Assembly (NCBI RefSeq): GCF_006715485.1
Contig: NZ_VFNH01000001.1
Location: 434,001-498,000, forward strand
Source of the DNA: Herbaspirillum sp. SJZ107
GTDB taxonomy: Bacteria > Pseudomonadota > Gammaproteobacteria > Burkholderiales > Burkholderiaceae_D
Direction of reading: 5' to 3'
DNA: 64,000 nucleotides
The notes below the pieces were generated by a model that was not told the origin of the DNA, ran no database searches, and saw only the letters and a program-made list of their open reading frames with translations. Of this stretch, positions 8,817 through 17,408 are shown one piece after another (within the stretch, counting starts at the first letter, position 1; each line of letters opens with the position of its first letter). The translations under genes were made by a program, and so were the position numbers.

Positions 8817-10796
8817 ATGAATCCTGCTGTTGTTTCCAGCGGCGCACCGGCCGTCCGGCCGCTCGCGCTGGCCTGCGCCCTTGCCCTGTCCCTGCTGAGC
8901 GGCACCGCCGCCGCCCAGGACGTTCCGTCGACCGTCGTCGTCACCGGCGCCCGCTTCCCGAGCGACACCGCGCTGCAGCCGATCGGTGCCACCGTCATCA
9001 CCCAGGACGAGATCCGCCGCGCCGGCGTCAACGACGTCAACGCGGCGATCCGCAAGATCGGCGGCGTGTACGGCCGCCAGAGCCTTGATTCCTCGCCCGA
9101 CTTCACGCTCGACCTGCGCGGCTTCGGCACCAACAGCGCCCAGAACATGGTGGTGCTGGTCGACGGCGTGCGCCTGAGTGAGAACGAACAGACCGCGCCG
9201 AGCCTGGCCGCGATTCCGATCGACACCGTCGAGCGCATCGAGATCACGCGCGGCGGCGGCAGCGTGCTGTACGGCGACGGCGCCATTGGCGGCGTGATCC
9301 AGATCTTCACCCGCCGCGGCGCCCGTCAGGGCATGCACGGTTCGGTGTTCGCCGAAGGCGGCGAATTCCACCAGCACGACGTGCGCGTGGCGCTGACCCA
9401 GGTGACCGGCGACATCACGGCCGACGTCGCCGTGGCGCGCCAGGGCAGCCAGAACTACCGCAAGAACGGCGCCTACGACCTGCGCAATTTCAGCGTCGGC
9501 CTGCAGACCCGCATCAACAACGGCCGCATCGGCATGCGCGTCGAAAGCGCCCAGCAGGAAACCCGGTTCCCCGGTCCGCTGACGCTGGAACAGTTCAACG
9601 AGGACCCGACCACGGCCAGCACGGCGCAGGACTTCGGCTCGCTCGACACCAACCTGGCGACCGCCTTCGCCGAGTACCGCCTGGGTGCGGTCGACCTGGC
9701 GGCCGAGCTGTCGCACCGCGAACGCAACGTGCGCGCGGCCTACCTGTCGAGCGCCTACCCGTCGACCAATGCCTACGACGGCCGCCAGGACCAGTTCTCG
9801 CCGCGCGCGCGCTGGCTGGGCAGCGTGGGTGGCATGGTCAACGAAGCCGTGGCCGGCGTCGACCTGGCGCGCTGGAAGCGCAAGACCAGTTCGCCGTACT
9901 CGAACGCCGACGCCAGCCAGACCTCGCGCGCCGTCTACCTGCGCGACGAGCTGCGCTTCGACGCCGCCCACGAAGGCCGCCTGGCGCTGGGCGCGCGCCA
10001 CGAGACCTTCGACAAGGACTTCACCGACGAACTGGCCTTCGCCACCCCGGACCACGGCAAGCAATCGCAGAACGCCTGGGAAGCCCAGGTCAGCTACAAG
10101 CCGCTGGCGCCGCTCGGCGTGTACGCCAAGGCAGGGCAAAGCTACCGTGTGCCGAACGTCGACGACAACGCCTTCCGCTTCCCGGTCAACACGATGCTGA
10201 AGGTACAGACCTCGCACGACCTGGAACTGGGCGCGACGCTGGCCAACGCCGCCGGCGACAGCAAGCTGACCGCGCGCCTGTTCCGCCACAAGCTGAACAA
10301 CGAGATCTTCTACGACCCGACCGTGAACGGCTTCGCCGCCAACACCAACCTCGATCCGACCCGCCGCCAGGGCATCGAGATCGACGCCGAGACCCGCATC
10401 GCCGCCGACTGGCATGCCAGCGCCCACCTGCAGCACGTGAACGCCGCGTTCACCGAAGGCCCGAACGCCGGCCGCGAACTGGTGCTGGTGCCGAAGAACG
10501 TGGTCACCGCGCGCCTGGCCTGGCTGCCGGCGGGCGCCCAGTCGGCCGACGTCGGCGTCCAGTGGGTCGACCGCCAGCGCAACGGCAACGACTTCGACAA
10601 CAGCTGCGACCTGCGCATGCCCTCGTACGTGAGCCTCGACGCCCGCTACGCGGTCAAGACCGACGGCTGGGAGTTCGCCGTCAGCGGCCTCAACTTGGCA
10701 GACCGCCAGTACTACAGCTACGCCTACGGCTGCCGCTCGGGCATCTACCCGAGCAACGGCCGCCAGGTGAAAGTCTCGGCCCGTTACGACTTCTAA
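8817..10796 (+). CDS. btuB: TonB-dependent cobalamin receptor, BtuB type
   Basis: A 659-residue outer-membrane receptor with a signal peptide (LALACALALSLLSGTAAAQ), a TonB box-like VPSTVVVTGARF, a plug domain (IRRAGVNDVNAAIRKIGGVYGRQS; LRGFGTNSAQNMVVLVDGVRLSENEQ; GGGSVLYGDGAIGGVIQIFTRR) and a 22-strand barrel ending in a C-terminal aromatic residue (SARYDF). Cobalamin as the ligand is inferred from the riboswitch in its leader. The start at 8817 fits the signal peptide; the frame stays open upstream through the riboswitch but that part is not coding. The visible neighbours are not btuFCD, so the inner-membrane transporter is elsewhere. Confidence 0.88.
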   Translation: MNPAVVSSGAPAVRPLALACALALSLLSGTAAAQDVPSTVVVTGARFPSDTALQPIGATVITQDEIRRAGVNDVNAAIRKIGGVYGRQSLDSSPDFTLDLRGFGTNSAQNMVVLVDGVRLSENEQTAPSLAAIPIDTVERIEITRGGGSVLYGDGAIGGVIQIFTRRGARQGMHGSVFAEGGEFHQHDVRVALTQVTGDITADVAVARQGSQNYRKNGAYDLRNFSVGLQTRINNGRIGMRVESAQQETRFPGPLTLEQFNEDPTTASTAQDFGSLDTNLATAFAEYRLGAVDLAAELSHRERNVRAAYLSSAYPSTNAYDGRQDQFSPRARWLGSVGGMVNEAVAGVDLARWKRKTSSPYSNADASQTSRAVYLRDELRFDAAHEGRLALGARHETFDKDFTDELAFATPDHGKQSQNAWEAQVSYKPLAPLGVYAKAGQSYRVPNVDDNAFRFPVNTMLKVQTSHDLELGATLANAAGDSKLTARLFRHKLNNEIFYDPTVNGFAANTNLDPTRRQGIEIDAETRIAADWHASAHLQHVNAAFTEGPNAGRELVLVPKNVVTARLAWLPAGAQSADVGVQWVDRQRNGNDFDNSCDLRMPSYVSLDARYAVKTDGWEFAVSGLNLADRQYYSYAYGCRSGIYPSNGRQVKVSARYDF

Positions 10797-10806
10797 CATA
10801 ATCTAA

Positions 10807-10827
10807 GCCCCGGCTAAGGGCCGGGGC
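10807..10827 (+). terminator. GC-rich hairpin after btuB
   Basis: A perfect 8-bp stem (GCCCCGGC, five-base loop, GCCGGGGC) starts 10 bases after the receptor stop codon. It lacks a T run on the plus strand, so it may be a factor-assisted terminator or a 3'-end stabiliser. Confidence 0.5.
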
Positions 10828-10898
10828 CCCGAAAAAGTGGTAATCTCGCGGTCGTTCGTTCCGTACAGTACCCGTAACCAGACACCAGAAGGATATCT

Positions 10899-11561
10899 AT
10901 GCGTTCCCTGCGTTTTGCCCTGCTCGCCGCTGCCCTTGCCGCCGGCACCGCCTTCGCTTCGCCGACCGACCCGAAGAATGGCGTCGAGTACATTACGCTC
11001 CCCCAGCCGCAAGCGGTGCAGGCCGTGGGCAAGAAGGTGGAGGTGATCGAATTCTTCATGTATCACTGCCCGCACTGCAACGCGCTGGAACCGCAGTTCG
11101 AACAATGGGTCAAAAAGCAGGGTGACAACATCGTCGTGCGCCGCGTGCACATCCCGTCGCAGGGCGCCAGCGATCCGGAAGCCCACCTGTACCTGACGCT
11201 CGAAGCGCTGGGCAAGGTCGAGCAGATGCACGCCAAGGTGTTCAAGGCAATGCACGTGGACCGCGTGCGCCTGACCAAGGACGATACGATCATCGACTGG
11301 GTATCGAAGAACGGCATCGACCGCGCCACCTTCCTGAATGCGTGGAACTCGTTCGGCGTGATGACCAAGCTGCGCCAGCAGAGCAAGCTGGTCGAGGCCT
11401 ACAAGGTCGAAGGCGCGCCGACCATCGTCATCGACGGCAAGTACCAGACCTCGCCGTCGATCGTCTACAATTCGGTGAAGACCACTAACGAGCCGCAGCT
11501 GTTCCAGGCCACCCTGCAGGTGATGGATGCCCTGGTCGCCAAGGCGGCGAAAACGAAGTAA
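10899..11561 (+). CDS. dsbA: thiol:disulfide interchange protein DsbA
   Basis: A 220-residue periplasmic oxidoreductase that introduces disulfide bonds into exported proteins. It has a signal peptide (LRFALLAAALAAGTAFA), the active site CPHC at residues 57-60 within EFFMYHCPHCNALEP, and the cis-proline loop EGAPTIVIDGKY. Length is normal for the family. An AGAAGGA site lies upstream of the ATG. A small membrane protein gene follows 12 bases downstream, and a truncated second copy of dsbA lies 400 bases further on. Confidence 0.93.
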   Translation: MRSLRFALLAAALAAGTAFASPTDPKNGVEYITLPQPQAVQAVGKKVEVIEFFMYHCPHCNALEPQFEQWVKKQGDNIVVRRVHIPSQGASDPEAHLYLTLEALGKVEQMHAKVFKAMHVDRVRLTKDDTIIDWVSKNGIDRATFLNAWNSFGVMTKLRQQSKLVEAYKVEGAPTIVIDGKYQTSPSIVYNSVKTTNEPQLFQATLQVMDALVAKAAKTK

Positions 11562-11573
11562 TCAAGAATCAAG

Positions 11574-11903
11574 ATGAGCGACGTCGAAGGCAAGATCCTC
11601 AAGATATACGACAAGTCCAAGCCGGAAACGCAGGACTTGTTCGATTCGAGCAACTGGAACCACTTCGCGTGGTGCCTGGCGCTGGCCTTCGCGGCGCTTG
11701 CCTTCTGGCTGGGTATCGCGCTGGTGAATGCCGAAAACCAGCGCAATGCCCTGATGACGAACCAGTGCCCGGACCCGGTCTTCAAGGGATCGATCGACCA
11801 GCAATGCCTGCGCACGGTGCGCTCGCGCGACCACTGGTGGGAACACCTGTGGTACGGCGTCACCCACGTGAAGCCGGAACCGCCGCCGAAGCCGGGCCGC
11901 TGA
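11574..11903 (+). CDS. small single-pass membrane protein of unknown function
   Basis: A 109-residue protein with a cytoplasmic-looking N-terminus (MSDVEGKILKIYDKSKPETQDLF), one membrane helix (WCLALAFAALAFWLGIALV, about residues 33-51) and a C-terminal domain with two cysteines (QCPDPVF, QQCLRTV) and a tryptophan/histidine patch (DHWWEHLWYGVTH). It lies 12 bases after dsbA and is probably co-transcribed. The two extracytoplasmic cysteines make it a plausible DsbA client, which is inference only. No family recognised. Confidence 0.7.
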   Translation: MSDVEGKILKIYDKSKPETQDLFDSSNWNHFAWCLALAFAALAFWLGIALVNAENQRNALMTNQCPDPVFKGSIDQQCLRTVRSRDHWWEHLWYGVTHVKPEPPPKPGR

Positions 11904-11970
11904 GCGAGTCGAGTTCGCTCATCTTCAGTTTGGCTTTAAGTTTCCATTAAGTAAATATCTCCTGGAAACA

Positions 11971-12474
11971 ATGCTACCCTTCAGGGTGTGCAATGCACTC
12001 GAGCCGGGCTTCGAGAACTGGATCCGCCAGCAAGGCGACCGCATCGTCGTGCGCCGCGTGCACTTCCCGTACACCGGCCCCAACGACCCTGAAGCCCACC
12101 TGTACCTGACCCTGGAAGCGCTGGGCAAGGTCGACCAGATGCACGCGAAGATCTTCAAGGCCGTGCACGTCGACCGCATCCGCCTGAACAAGGACGAGGC
12201 CATCATCGACTGGGTGGCGAAGAACGGCATCGACCGCGCGACTTTCCTGAATGCCTGGAATTCCTTCGGCGTCAACACCAAGCTGCGCCAGCTGGCCAGG
12301 ATCACTGCCGCCTACGGCATCGATTCGGCGCCGGCGCTGGTGATCGACGGGCGCTACATGACCTCGCCGGCGGCGGTCGGTGCCAAGCTCGCGCCGCGCG
12401 ATCGCGCGGCGCTGTTCGATGCGACGCTGCAGGTGGCCACGGTGCTGGTCGACAAGGCAGCCCAGTCGAAATAA
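11971..12474 (+). CDS. truncated DsbA paralogue, probably a duplication remnant
   Basis: A 167-residue frame that matches dsbA from just after the active site to the C-terminus (CNALEPGFENWIRQQ, DPEAHLYLTLEALGKV, FLNAWNSFGVNTKLRQ, SAPALVIDGRYMTSP). The signal peptide and the first active-site cysteine are gone; only the second cysteine remains in RVCNALEP. Without a CxxC pair and an export signal it cannot act as an oxidase. The bases before it (11904-11970) are AT-richer and unrelated to dsbA, so the breakpoint is sharp. It is best read as a tandem duplication whose 5' end was lost. The open frame is intact, so translation is possible; the ATG at 11971 has only a weak GGAA-type site. Confidence 0.65.
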   Translation: MLPFRVCNALEPGFENWIRQQGDRIVVRRVHFPYTGPNDPEAHLYLTLEALGKVDQMHAKIFKAVHVDRIRLNKDEAIIDWVAKNGIDRATFLNAWNSFGVNTKLRQLARITAAYGIDSAPALVIDGRYMTSPAAVGAKLAPRDRAALFDATLQVATVLVDKAAQSK

Positions 12475-12475
12475 C

Positions 12476-13807
12476 TCAGGACAGCGGCAGCTCCACCACG
12501 AAACGCGCACCGCCGAGTGCGCTGCGTTCGACGTGCAGGGTGCCGCCATGCAGCAGCACCGCCTTGCGCGCAATCGACAGCCCGAGGCCGAAGCCGCCGG
12601 TGGCGCGGTCGCGGCTGCGGTCGAGCCGGTAGAAGGGTTCGAACACGCGCTCGGCTTCGTCGTCGGGAATGCCCGGGCCGTCATCCTCGACCGCGATCTC
12701 GACCCGGCCATCGAGGGGGCGCGCACTGAGCAGCACCTGGCGCGCCGCGTACTTCTCGGCATTGCGCAGCAGGTTGCCGACCGCGCGCGCCAGCAGGCGG
12801 CGGTCGCCGTCGATGCTGCTCAGGCCGGCGTCGACCTCGCAATCCAGTTGCTGCGGGCGCGGATGCATGCCGTCGGCACATTCCTGCAGCATGGCGGCGA
12901 GTTCGAAGGGCAGGCGCTGCGCGGCGCCAGCATTGTCCAGCTTGCTCATCGACAGGAGCTCGTTGACCAGTTCGTTCAGCTCGGCCAGGTCGCCGCCCAT
13001 GGCGCCGATACGCTTGACCAGGGCCGCGGCATGGGCCGGACCACCGGCGCCAGGGTCCGCAGCCCGTTCCGCCAGCAGCTCCAGCCCGAACTCCAGCCGT
13101 GCGATCGGCGTCCGCAATTCGTGCGACACCGAATGCAGCAGGTTCTTCTGCGCTTCCAGCAAGCCCTGGATGCGCTCCGCCATCGCATTGATGCGCTCGG
13201 CCAGCGGGTAGACCGCATCGGCCGGCTGCAGCTGCGCCCGCGCCGACAGCCGGCCTGCACCGAACTCGTCGGCCACGTGCGACAGCGACTGCAAGGCCTT
13301 CCAGTGCGCGCGCGACCACAGCGCGATCGGCACCAGCAGCGCCAGCGCCACGATCACGTAGCGCAGCACTTCCATCGCCAGCGCCTGTTCCAGGTCGATC
13401 GGCAGGTTCCAGGCGCGGATCACCTCGTCCTCGCTGCCGACGTAGCGCTTGCCGGCGGTATCGACGCGCCGGTAGAAGGCGCGCTGGGCCGGATCGAGGA
13501 CGATCTCGCCGCGCGCCAGCGCCGCATGCTGGCGCGCGGCCAGGGCGGCGCGCGCCTGCGCCAGCGGCACCAGGTCGAAGTGCGCGCTCGACACCTCGCG
13601 CACCTTGTTCAGGCGGCCCAGCCATTCGTCGGCCGCGGCCTGGTCGACGTACTGCTCGATCAGGAAGATCTGGGCCGAGGCCTGGCGCCGCGCGATGTCT
13701 TCCAGCGGATCGCCGAACAGGCGCGCAAAGACAAAGTAGATGACGAAGGTCGCCGCCGTGATCGACAGCATCACGAGCACGAAGAAGCGGAAGAACAGGC
13801 GGTTCAC
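12476..13807 (-). CDS. sensor histidine kinase, RstB-like
   Basis: A 443-residue inner-membrane kinase with two membrane helices (FFRFFVLVMLSITAATFVIYFVF at the start; YVIVALALLVPIALW near residue 150) flanking a periplasmic sensor. A HAMP-like linker follows, then the phospho-acceptor box HSVSHELRTPIARLEFGLELL, an N box GNLLRNAEKYA, and G boxes DDGPGIPDD and GGFGLGLSIA. A longer frame to an ATG at 13912 exists, but its first 35 residues have no kinase character; the GTG at 13807 begins right at the first membrane helix and was chosen, although its ribosome site is weak. Its likely partner regulator is at 15658-16344, not adjacent. Confidence 0.85.
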   Translation of the reverse strand: MNRLFFRFFVLVMLSITAATFVIYFVFARLFGDPLEDIARRQASAQIFLIEQYVDQAAADEWLGRLNKVREVSSAHFDLVPLAQARAALAARQHAALARGEIVLDPAQRAFYRRVDTAGKRYVGSEDEVIRAWNLPIDLEQALAMEVLRYVIVALALLVPIALWSRAHWKALQSLSHVADEFGAGRLSARAQLQPADAVYPLAERINAMAERIQGLLEAQKNLLHSVSHELRTPIARLEFGLELLAERAADPGAGGPAHAAALVKRIGAMGGDLAELNELVNELLSMSKLDNAGAAQRLPFELAAMLQECADGMHPRPQQLDCEVDAGLSSIDGDRRLLARAVGNLLRNAEKYAARQVLLSARPLDGRVEIAVEDDGPGIPDDEAERVFEPFYRLDRSRDRATGGFGLGLSIARKAVLLHGGTLHVERSALGGARFVVELPLS

Positions 13808-13972
13808 GCCGCGCTGCCGTTGGCGGTTGAAGGGGTCATGCGCATCCGCGAGATTGTATAGGAGTAATTGCAAAAAGTAGGCATTTACAAATTGACGACA
13901 ATCGCTCGACATTTCGCGGGTGATTGCTGCACTTGCCTTGCGTACGATGCGAATGCATCAGGTTTCCGTTTG

Positions 13973-14006
13973 CCCACCTGAAGCGCGAGTGAGGGTGGGT
14001 TTTTTT
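13973..14006 (+). terminator. intrinsic terminator upstream of mipA
   Basis: A CCCACC / GGTGGG stem with a 15-base loop is followed directly by seven T residues (14000-14006) on the plus strand. No plus-strand gene ends just upstream, so it either ends a short transcript starting in 13860-13960 or acts as an attenuator for the mipA operon that begins at 14092. Confidence 0.6.
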
Positions 14007-14091
14007 ATTCCAGCTGGATACAGCATCGAGATATGGGAGGCGGGAAAACAAGCACGTAGAATATTGTCTTTCCGAATCTCTTCATCTCGAC

Positions 14092-14958
14092 ATGAACCAC
14101 CTCCTGCGCCTCGTCCTCGGCATTGCCTGCAGCGCCGCCTGTGTCCCGGGCTGGGCCCAGACGCCGGCGCGCAATCCGATGCCGGACGGCAGCCGCGACA
14201 TGTACGTCGGCCTCGGCGCGCAATCGGCGCCGCGCTACGACGGCACCGGCAGCCGCAAGGTCAGGGCCTTGCCCGTGCTACAGGTCCAGTGGAGCAATGG
14301 CATCTTCGTTTCGGGCATGAGCGCAGGCATGCACCTGTCCGATTCGCCGACTTTCGAGTTCGGTCCGCTACTGGCGGTGTTGCCGGGCCGCGACGAACGC
14401 GGCAGCGGCAACGGCATCGGCAGCGTCGTCGAGACCACCAGCTTCGTGCTCGTCAATCCCATCGAAAAGCAGCTGATGCTGCGCGGCCAGCGCCTCGGCG
14501 GCATGGACGAGATCGATACCCGCCTGCAGGCCGGCGCCTTCGCCAACTATTACCTGGCGCCCGACTGGCGCCTCACCGGGTCCGCGCTGGCCGGTTCAGG
14601 CAGGGACCACGACGGCGTGCGCGTGCAGCTGGGCGTGCAGCGCCTGGCCGCCCCGGTCGCCGAACATCACACCCTGTCGCTGGCGGCCGGCCTGACCCTG
14701 GTCAACCGCAAGGACAATGCCACCTGGTTCGGGGTGACGCAGGCAGAAGCGGAGCGCAGCCGTTTTGCTTATTACCGGCCGGGCGGCGGCCTCCAGGACG
14801 TCCACGTCGGGGCGCGCTGGACCTGGGCCTGGACGCCGTCGTGGATGCTGACCTCGAACCTGCAGGTCAAGCGCCTGCTGGGCGATGCCGCCAAGAGCCC
14901 GCTCGTCGAGCGGCCCACCAATGTGACGGTCTCGGCCGCCATCGCTTACCGCTTCTGA
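14092..14958 (+). CDS. MipA/OmpV family outer-membrane protein
   Basis: A 288-residue outer-membrane beta-barrel protein with a signal peptide (LRLVLGIACSAACVPGWAQ). The mature protein has the family look: DMYVGLGAQSAPRYDGTGSRKVRALPVLQVQWSNG at the front, a repeated barrel-strand pattern, and a C-terminal IAYRF ending in phenylalanine as in porin-type barrels. MipA binds the murein hydrolase MltA and a transglycosylase in E. coli, but most relatives are uncharacterised. The gene is followed two bases later by the next reading frame, so the two form an operon enclosed by the two-component genes. Confidence 0.82.
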   Translation: MNHLLRLVLGIACSAACVPGWAQTPARNPMPDGSRDMYVGLGAQSAPRYDGTGSRKVRALPVLQVQWSNGIFVSGMSAGMHLSDSPTFEFGPLLAVLPGRDERGSGNGIGSVVETTSFVLVNPIEKQLMLRGQRLGGMDEIDTRLQAGAFANYYLAPDWRLTGSALAGSGRDHDGVRVQLGVQRLAAPVAEHHTLSLAAGLTLVNRKDNATWFGVTQAEAERSRFAYYRPGGGLQDVHVGARWTWAWTPSWMLTSNLQVKRLLGDAAKSPLVERPTNVTVSAAIAYRF

Positions 14959-14960
14959 CG

Positions 14961-15653
14961 ATGCGCACCGTACGGCTTTCCCTCGCTACCGTCGCTGCCG
15001 CCGCGCTGCCGCTGCTGCTGGCGGCCGGCCAGGCGCACGCGCAGCTGCAGGATGGCGAGTGGGCCAGCTACCGCGACGCCTACCGCGCCATGGTCGTGTT
15101 CGAGAAATATGGCGGCCCCAAGCACTTCCTGCAGAGCCAGCTGCAAGTGCTGCCGCGCGGCGCGGCCGTCCTCGGCGACGGCCTGCAGCTGACGCTGGCC
15201 GGCAAGACCACCCAGCTGCACCTGCCGCTCGATCCGCTCGGGCGCACGCCGCTGCCGCTGCAGAAAGCGGCCTACGACGACAACGCGGCGCTGGTGCTGA
15301 ACCGCAAGGGGATCCCGTTCGCGCTGCGCCCCCAGGTCAGCATCGCCATCCGCGCCGACGGCGTCTACGACAGCGCCGACCTGCGCAGCGCCTGCGCCCA
15401 GGCGCTCGGCTTCGCGCGCTACGTCGACGCTTCGCAGCGCAGCCGCCAGTGCGTCGGCACGCGCTTCGTGTTCGGCAAAAAAGGCGAGGGCGGGGCGCAC
15501 TGGCGGCCCGAGGGCGGGAGCGAGGACGTGCTGCCGGCGGCGCCGGGCGTGGCCGAGCAGGGCTTGCCGACCGTGATCTACCGCTTCGGGAGCGAGCGCG
15601 GGCAGGTGCTGACGGACAGCGTGCCGCTGGCGATCTTGCCGGTGTTCGAGTGA
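14961..15653 (+). CDS. secreted protein of unknown function in the mipA operon
   Basis: A 230-residue protein with a signal peptide (LSLATVAAAALPLLLAAGQAHA) and a mature domain with two cysteines that could pair (RSACAQALGF and RQCVGTRFVF). The segment YRDAYRAMVVFEKYGGPKH is distinctive, but I do not recognise the family with confidence. The ATG at 14961 lies two bases after the mipA stop; the open frame extends upstream through mipA in another phase and is not coding there. Its location between mipA and the RstA-like regulator suggests a role in envelope sensing. Confidence 0.7.
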   Translation: MRTVRLSLATVAAAALPLLLAAGQAHAQLQDGEWASYRDAYRAMVVFEKYGGPKHFLQSQLQVLPRGAAVLGDGLQLTLAGKTTQLHLPLDPLGRTPLPLQKAAYDDNAALVLNRKGIPFALRPQVSIAIRADGVYDSADLRSACAQALGFARYVDASQRSRQCVGTRFVFGKKGEGGAHWRPEGGSEDVLPAAPGVAEQGLPTVIYRFGSERGQVLTDSVPLAILPVFE

Positions 15654-15657
15654 GGTC

Positions 15658-16344
15658 TCAGTTCCACGCCGAAGGCGAAAACAGATAACCCTCGCCCCAC
15701 ACCGTCTTGATCTTTTCCGACACCGTATCGTCGAACTTGCGGCGCAGCTTGGAGATGCTGTTGTCGATGCTCCGGTCCAGCCCATCGAACTCGATGCCGC
15801 GCATTTTCTTCAGCAGCTCGTCGCGCGACAGCACGCGTCCGGCGGCCTCGGCCAGCACCAGCAGCAGCTTGTATTCGGTATTGCTGAGCACACAGGGCTC
15901 GCCGCGCCAGCTGACGCTGCGGTCGGTGGTGACGATGCGCAGCGCGCCGAACTCGAGCACGCGGCTGTCGCCGGCCGCCTTGGGCTGGGAGCGGCGCAGC
16001 AGCGCGCGCAGGCGTGCCAGCAGGACGCGCGGCTGGACCGGCTTGTTGACGAAGTCGTCCGCGCCCTGTTCGAGGCCCGAGACTTCGTCATAGGTATCTT
16101 CGCGCGCGGTCAGGATCAGGATCGGCACTTCGGAGATGTCGCGGATCTGGCGGCACACGACCATCCCGTCCATGCCGGGCAACATCAGGTCGAGCACGAC
16201 GATGTCGGGCTTGCCGGCCTTGAAGCTGTCGAGCGCGACGTCGCCGCGGGTCGCCAGTTCGACCGTGAATTCATAGCCGGACAAATACTCCGTCACCAGT
16301 TCCGCCAGGCGCGGATCGTCTTCCACCAGCAATACGCGATACAT
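15658..16344 (-). CDS. OmpR-type response regulator, RstA-like
   Basis: A 228-residue DNA-binding regulator: receiver domain with acidic pair EDD (residues 8-10), phospho-acceptor in DIVVLDLMLPGMDG (about residue 52) and lysine in FVNKPVQP, then a winged-helix domain (VLSNTEYKLLLVLAEAAGRVLSRDELL; DRSIDNSISKLRRKF). The ATG at 16344 has a GGAGGTG site eight bases upstream, which decides it over a GTG at 16353. The gene is convergent with the mipA operon and separated by it from the likely cognate kinase at 12476-13807. Confidence 0.88.
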   Translation of the reverse strand: MYRVLLVEDDPRLAELVTEYLSGYEFTVELATRGDVALDSFKAGKPDIVVLDLMLPGMDGMVVCRQIRDISEVPILILTAREDTYDEVSGLEQGADDFVNKPVQPRVLLARLRALLRRSQPKAAGDSRVLEFGALRIVTTDRSVSWRGEPCVLSNTEYKLLLVLAEAAGRVLSRDELLKKMRGIEFDGLDRSIDNSISKLRRKFDDTVSEKIKTVWGEGYLFSPSAWN

Positions 16345-16436
16345 GATTGTCACCTCCGGCGGGTATTTTATAAGAGCAGCCAGACTCGGCGAACAATATG
16401 TGACCTGTACGACAATTCAATACATTTGGTGACAGC

Positions 16437-17231
16437 CTACAGCGGGTCCAGTTCGGAGCGGCCTTTGTGTTCGATCCGGATGAATGGACGGGAGCGCACC
16501 AGGTACACCAGTTGCCGGAACATCTTTCTGAGGTAATAGCCGTAATTGCTGCCGTCGGTCAGTTTTTTCTCGCGCACGCCCATGGCTTCGATGCTGGACG
16601 ACTGCGCGGCCTCGGTCAGGCCCACCGGATACGGCACCAAGCATTTCACGTCAATGAAATTCTCCTGGAAATATTCCCATTTGTCGGCAACGACATAAGC
16701 CGGATAAAGCTTCTGCGCCAGAATTTCCGCAGCCGCCCGGGTAATGAAGTAACCGTGCGTGTGCACGCCGCGGTAGGCGTCGTACACGTCATGCTTCGCA
16801 TCCAGCGGCACGCGGGAGTTGGCGTCGACCCGCTTCACATGGATCAGCATGACGGCGACCGGAACGTCGGCCGGGTACAGCTGCGCCAGCTTCGACAGCG
16901 TTGCCGCCAGGTCGTCTTCCAGGATCTTGGCATCGTCTTCCAGCACCAGCGCGTGCGGAAGATTCTCGGCGGCCATCTTCCGGTAGATGCTGACGTGGCT
17001 GAGCGTGCAGCCGATTTCGCCTTTCGAGAGTTCGCGGTTGAACAGGCGGACTGCCTTTTTCGGATCGTAGGCCAGCGCCAGTTCCTCGGCCGACAGGGCT
17101 TTGCCGTTGACTGCTTCCAGCACCGTGTACGGCATGTTCAGTGCATCCAGCTGCCCGCCCAGGTATTCGCGGCGGTGCTTGTCCTTGGGAAGGCTGATGA
17201 TGAAAGTATGAATATTTTCCGGAGTGGTCAC
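16437..17231 (-). CDS. glycosyltransferase family 25 protein
   Basis: A 264-residue LPS-type glycosyltransferase. Family features are the N-terminal IHTFIISLPKDKHRREYL, the acceptor region GEIGCTLSHVSIYRKMAAENLPHALVLEDDA with the EDD metal-binding motif, and THGYFITRAAAEIL. These enzymes add galactose or related sugars to lipopolysaccharide cores. The start is uncertain: a GTG at 17231 begins just before the domain, while a TTG at 17324 has a better GGGAG site and would add 31 residues. The last part (VREKKLTDGSNYGYYLRKMFRQLVYLVRSRP) is basic and probably membrane-associated. Confidence 0.8.
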   Translation of the reverse strand: MTTPENIHTFIISLPKDKHRREYLGGQLDALNMPYTVLEAVNGKALSAEELALAYDPKKAVRLFNRELSKGEIGCTLSHVSIYRKMAAENLPHALVLEDDAKILEDDLAATLSKLAQLYPADVPVAVMLIHVKRVDANSRVPLDAKHDVYDAYRGVHTHGYFITRAAAEILAQKLYPAYVVADKWEYFQENFIDVKCLVPYPVGLTEAAQSSSIEAMGVREKKLTDGSNYGYYLRKMFRQLVYLVRSRPFIRIEHKGRSELDPL

Positions 17232-17334
17232 GATGAAAAGCGGGAGGAATGCTGGACTGGAAGACAACGTAGGCAGACGACGTTGTGCGGCGTGCTTACG
17301 CCGAAGCGCGCTTATTATAGTCAATACTCTCCCG

Positions 17335-17362
17335 GAAAGAAAACGGCCCGCATGAGCGGGCC
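17335..17362 (-). terminator. intrinsic terminator of sodB
   Basis: A perfect 8-bp GC stem with a four-base loop (17343-17362) is followed on the minus strand by TTTCTTTCC. It lies 46 bases after the sodB stop. Confidence 0.7.
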
Positions 17363-17408
17363 GCAGGCGATCGGCATGCCAGATCAGGCTGGCATTGGCA
17401 TCCGACGA

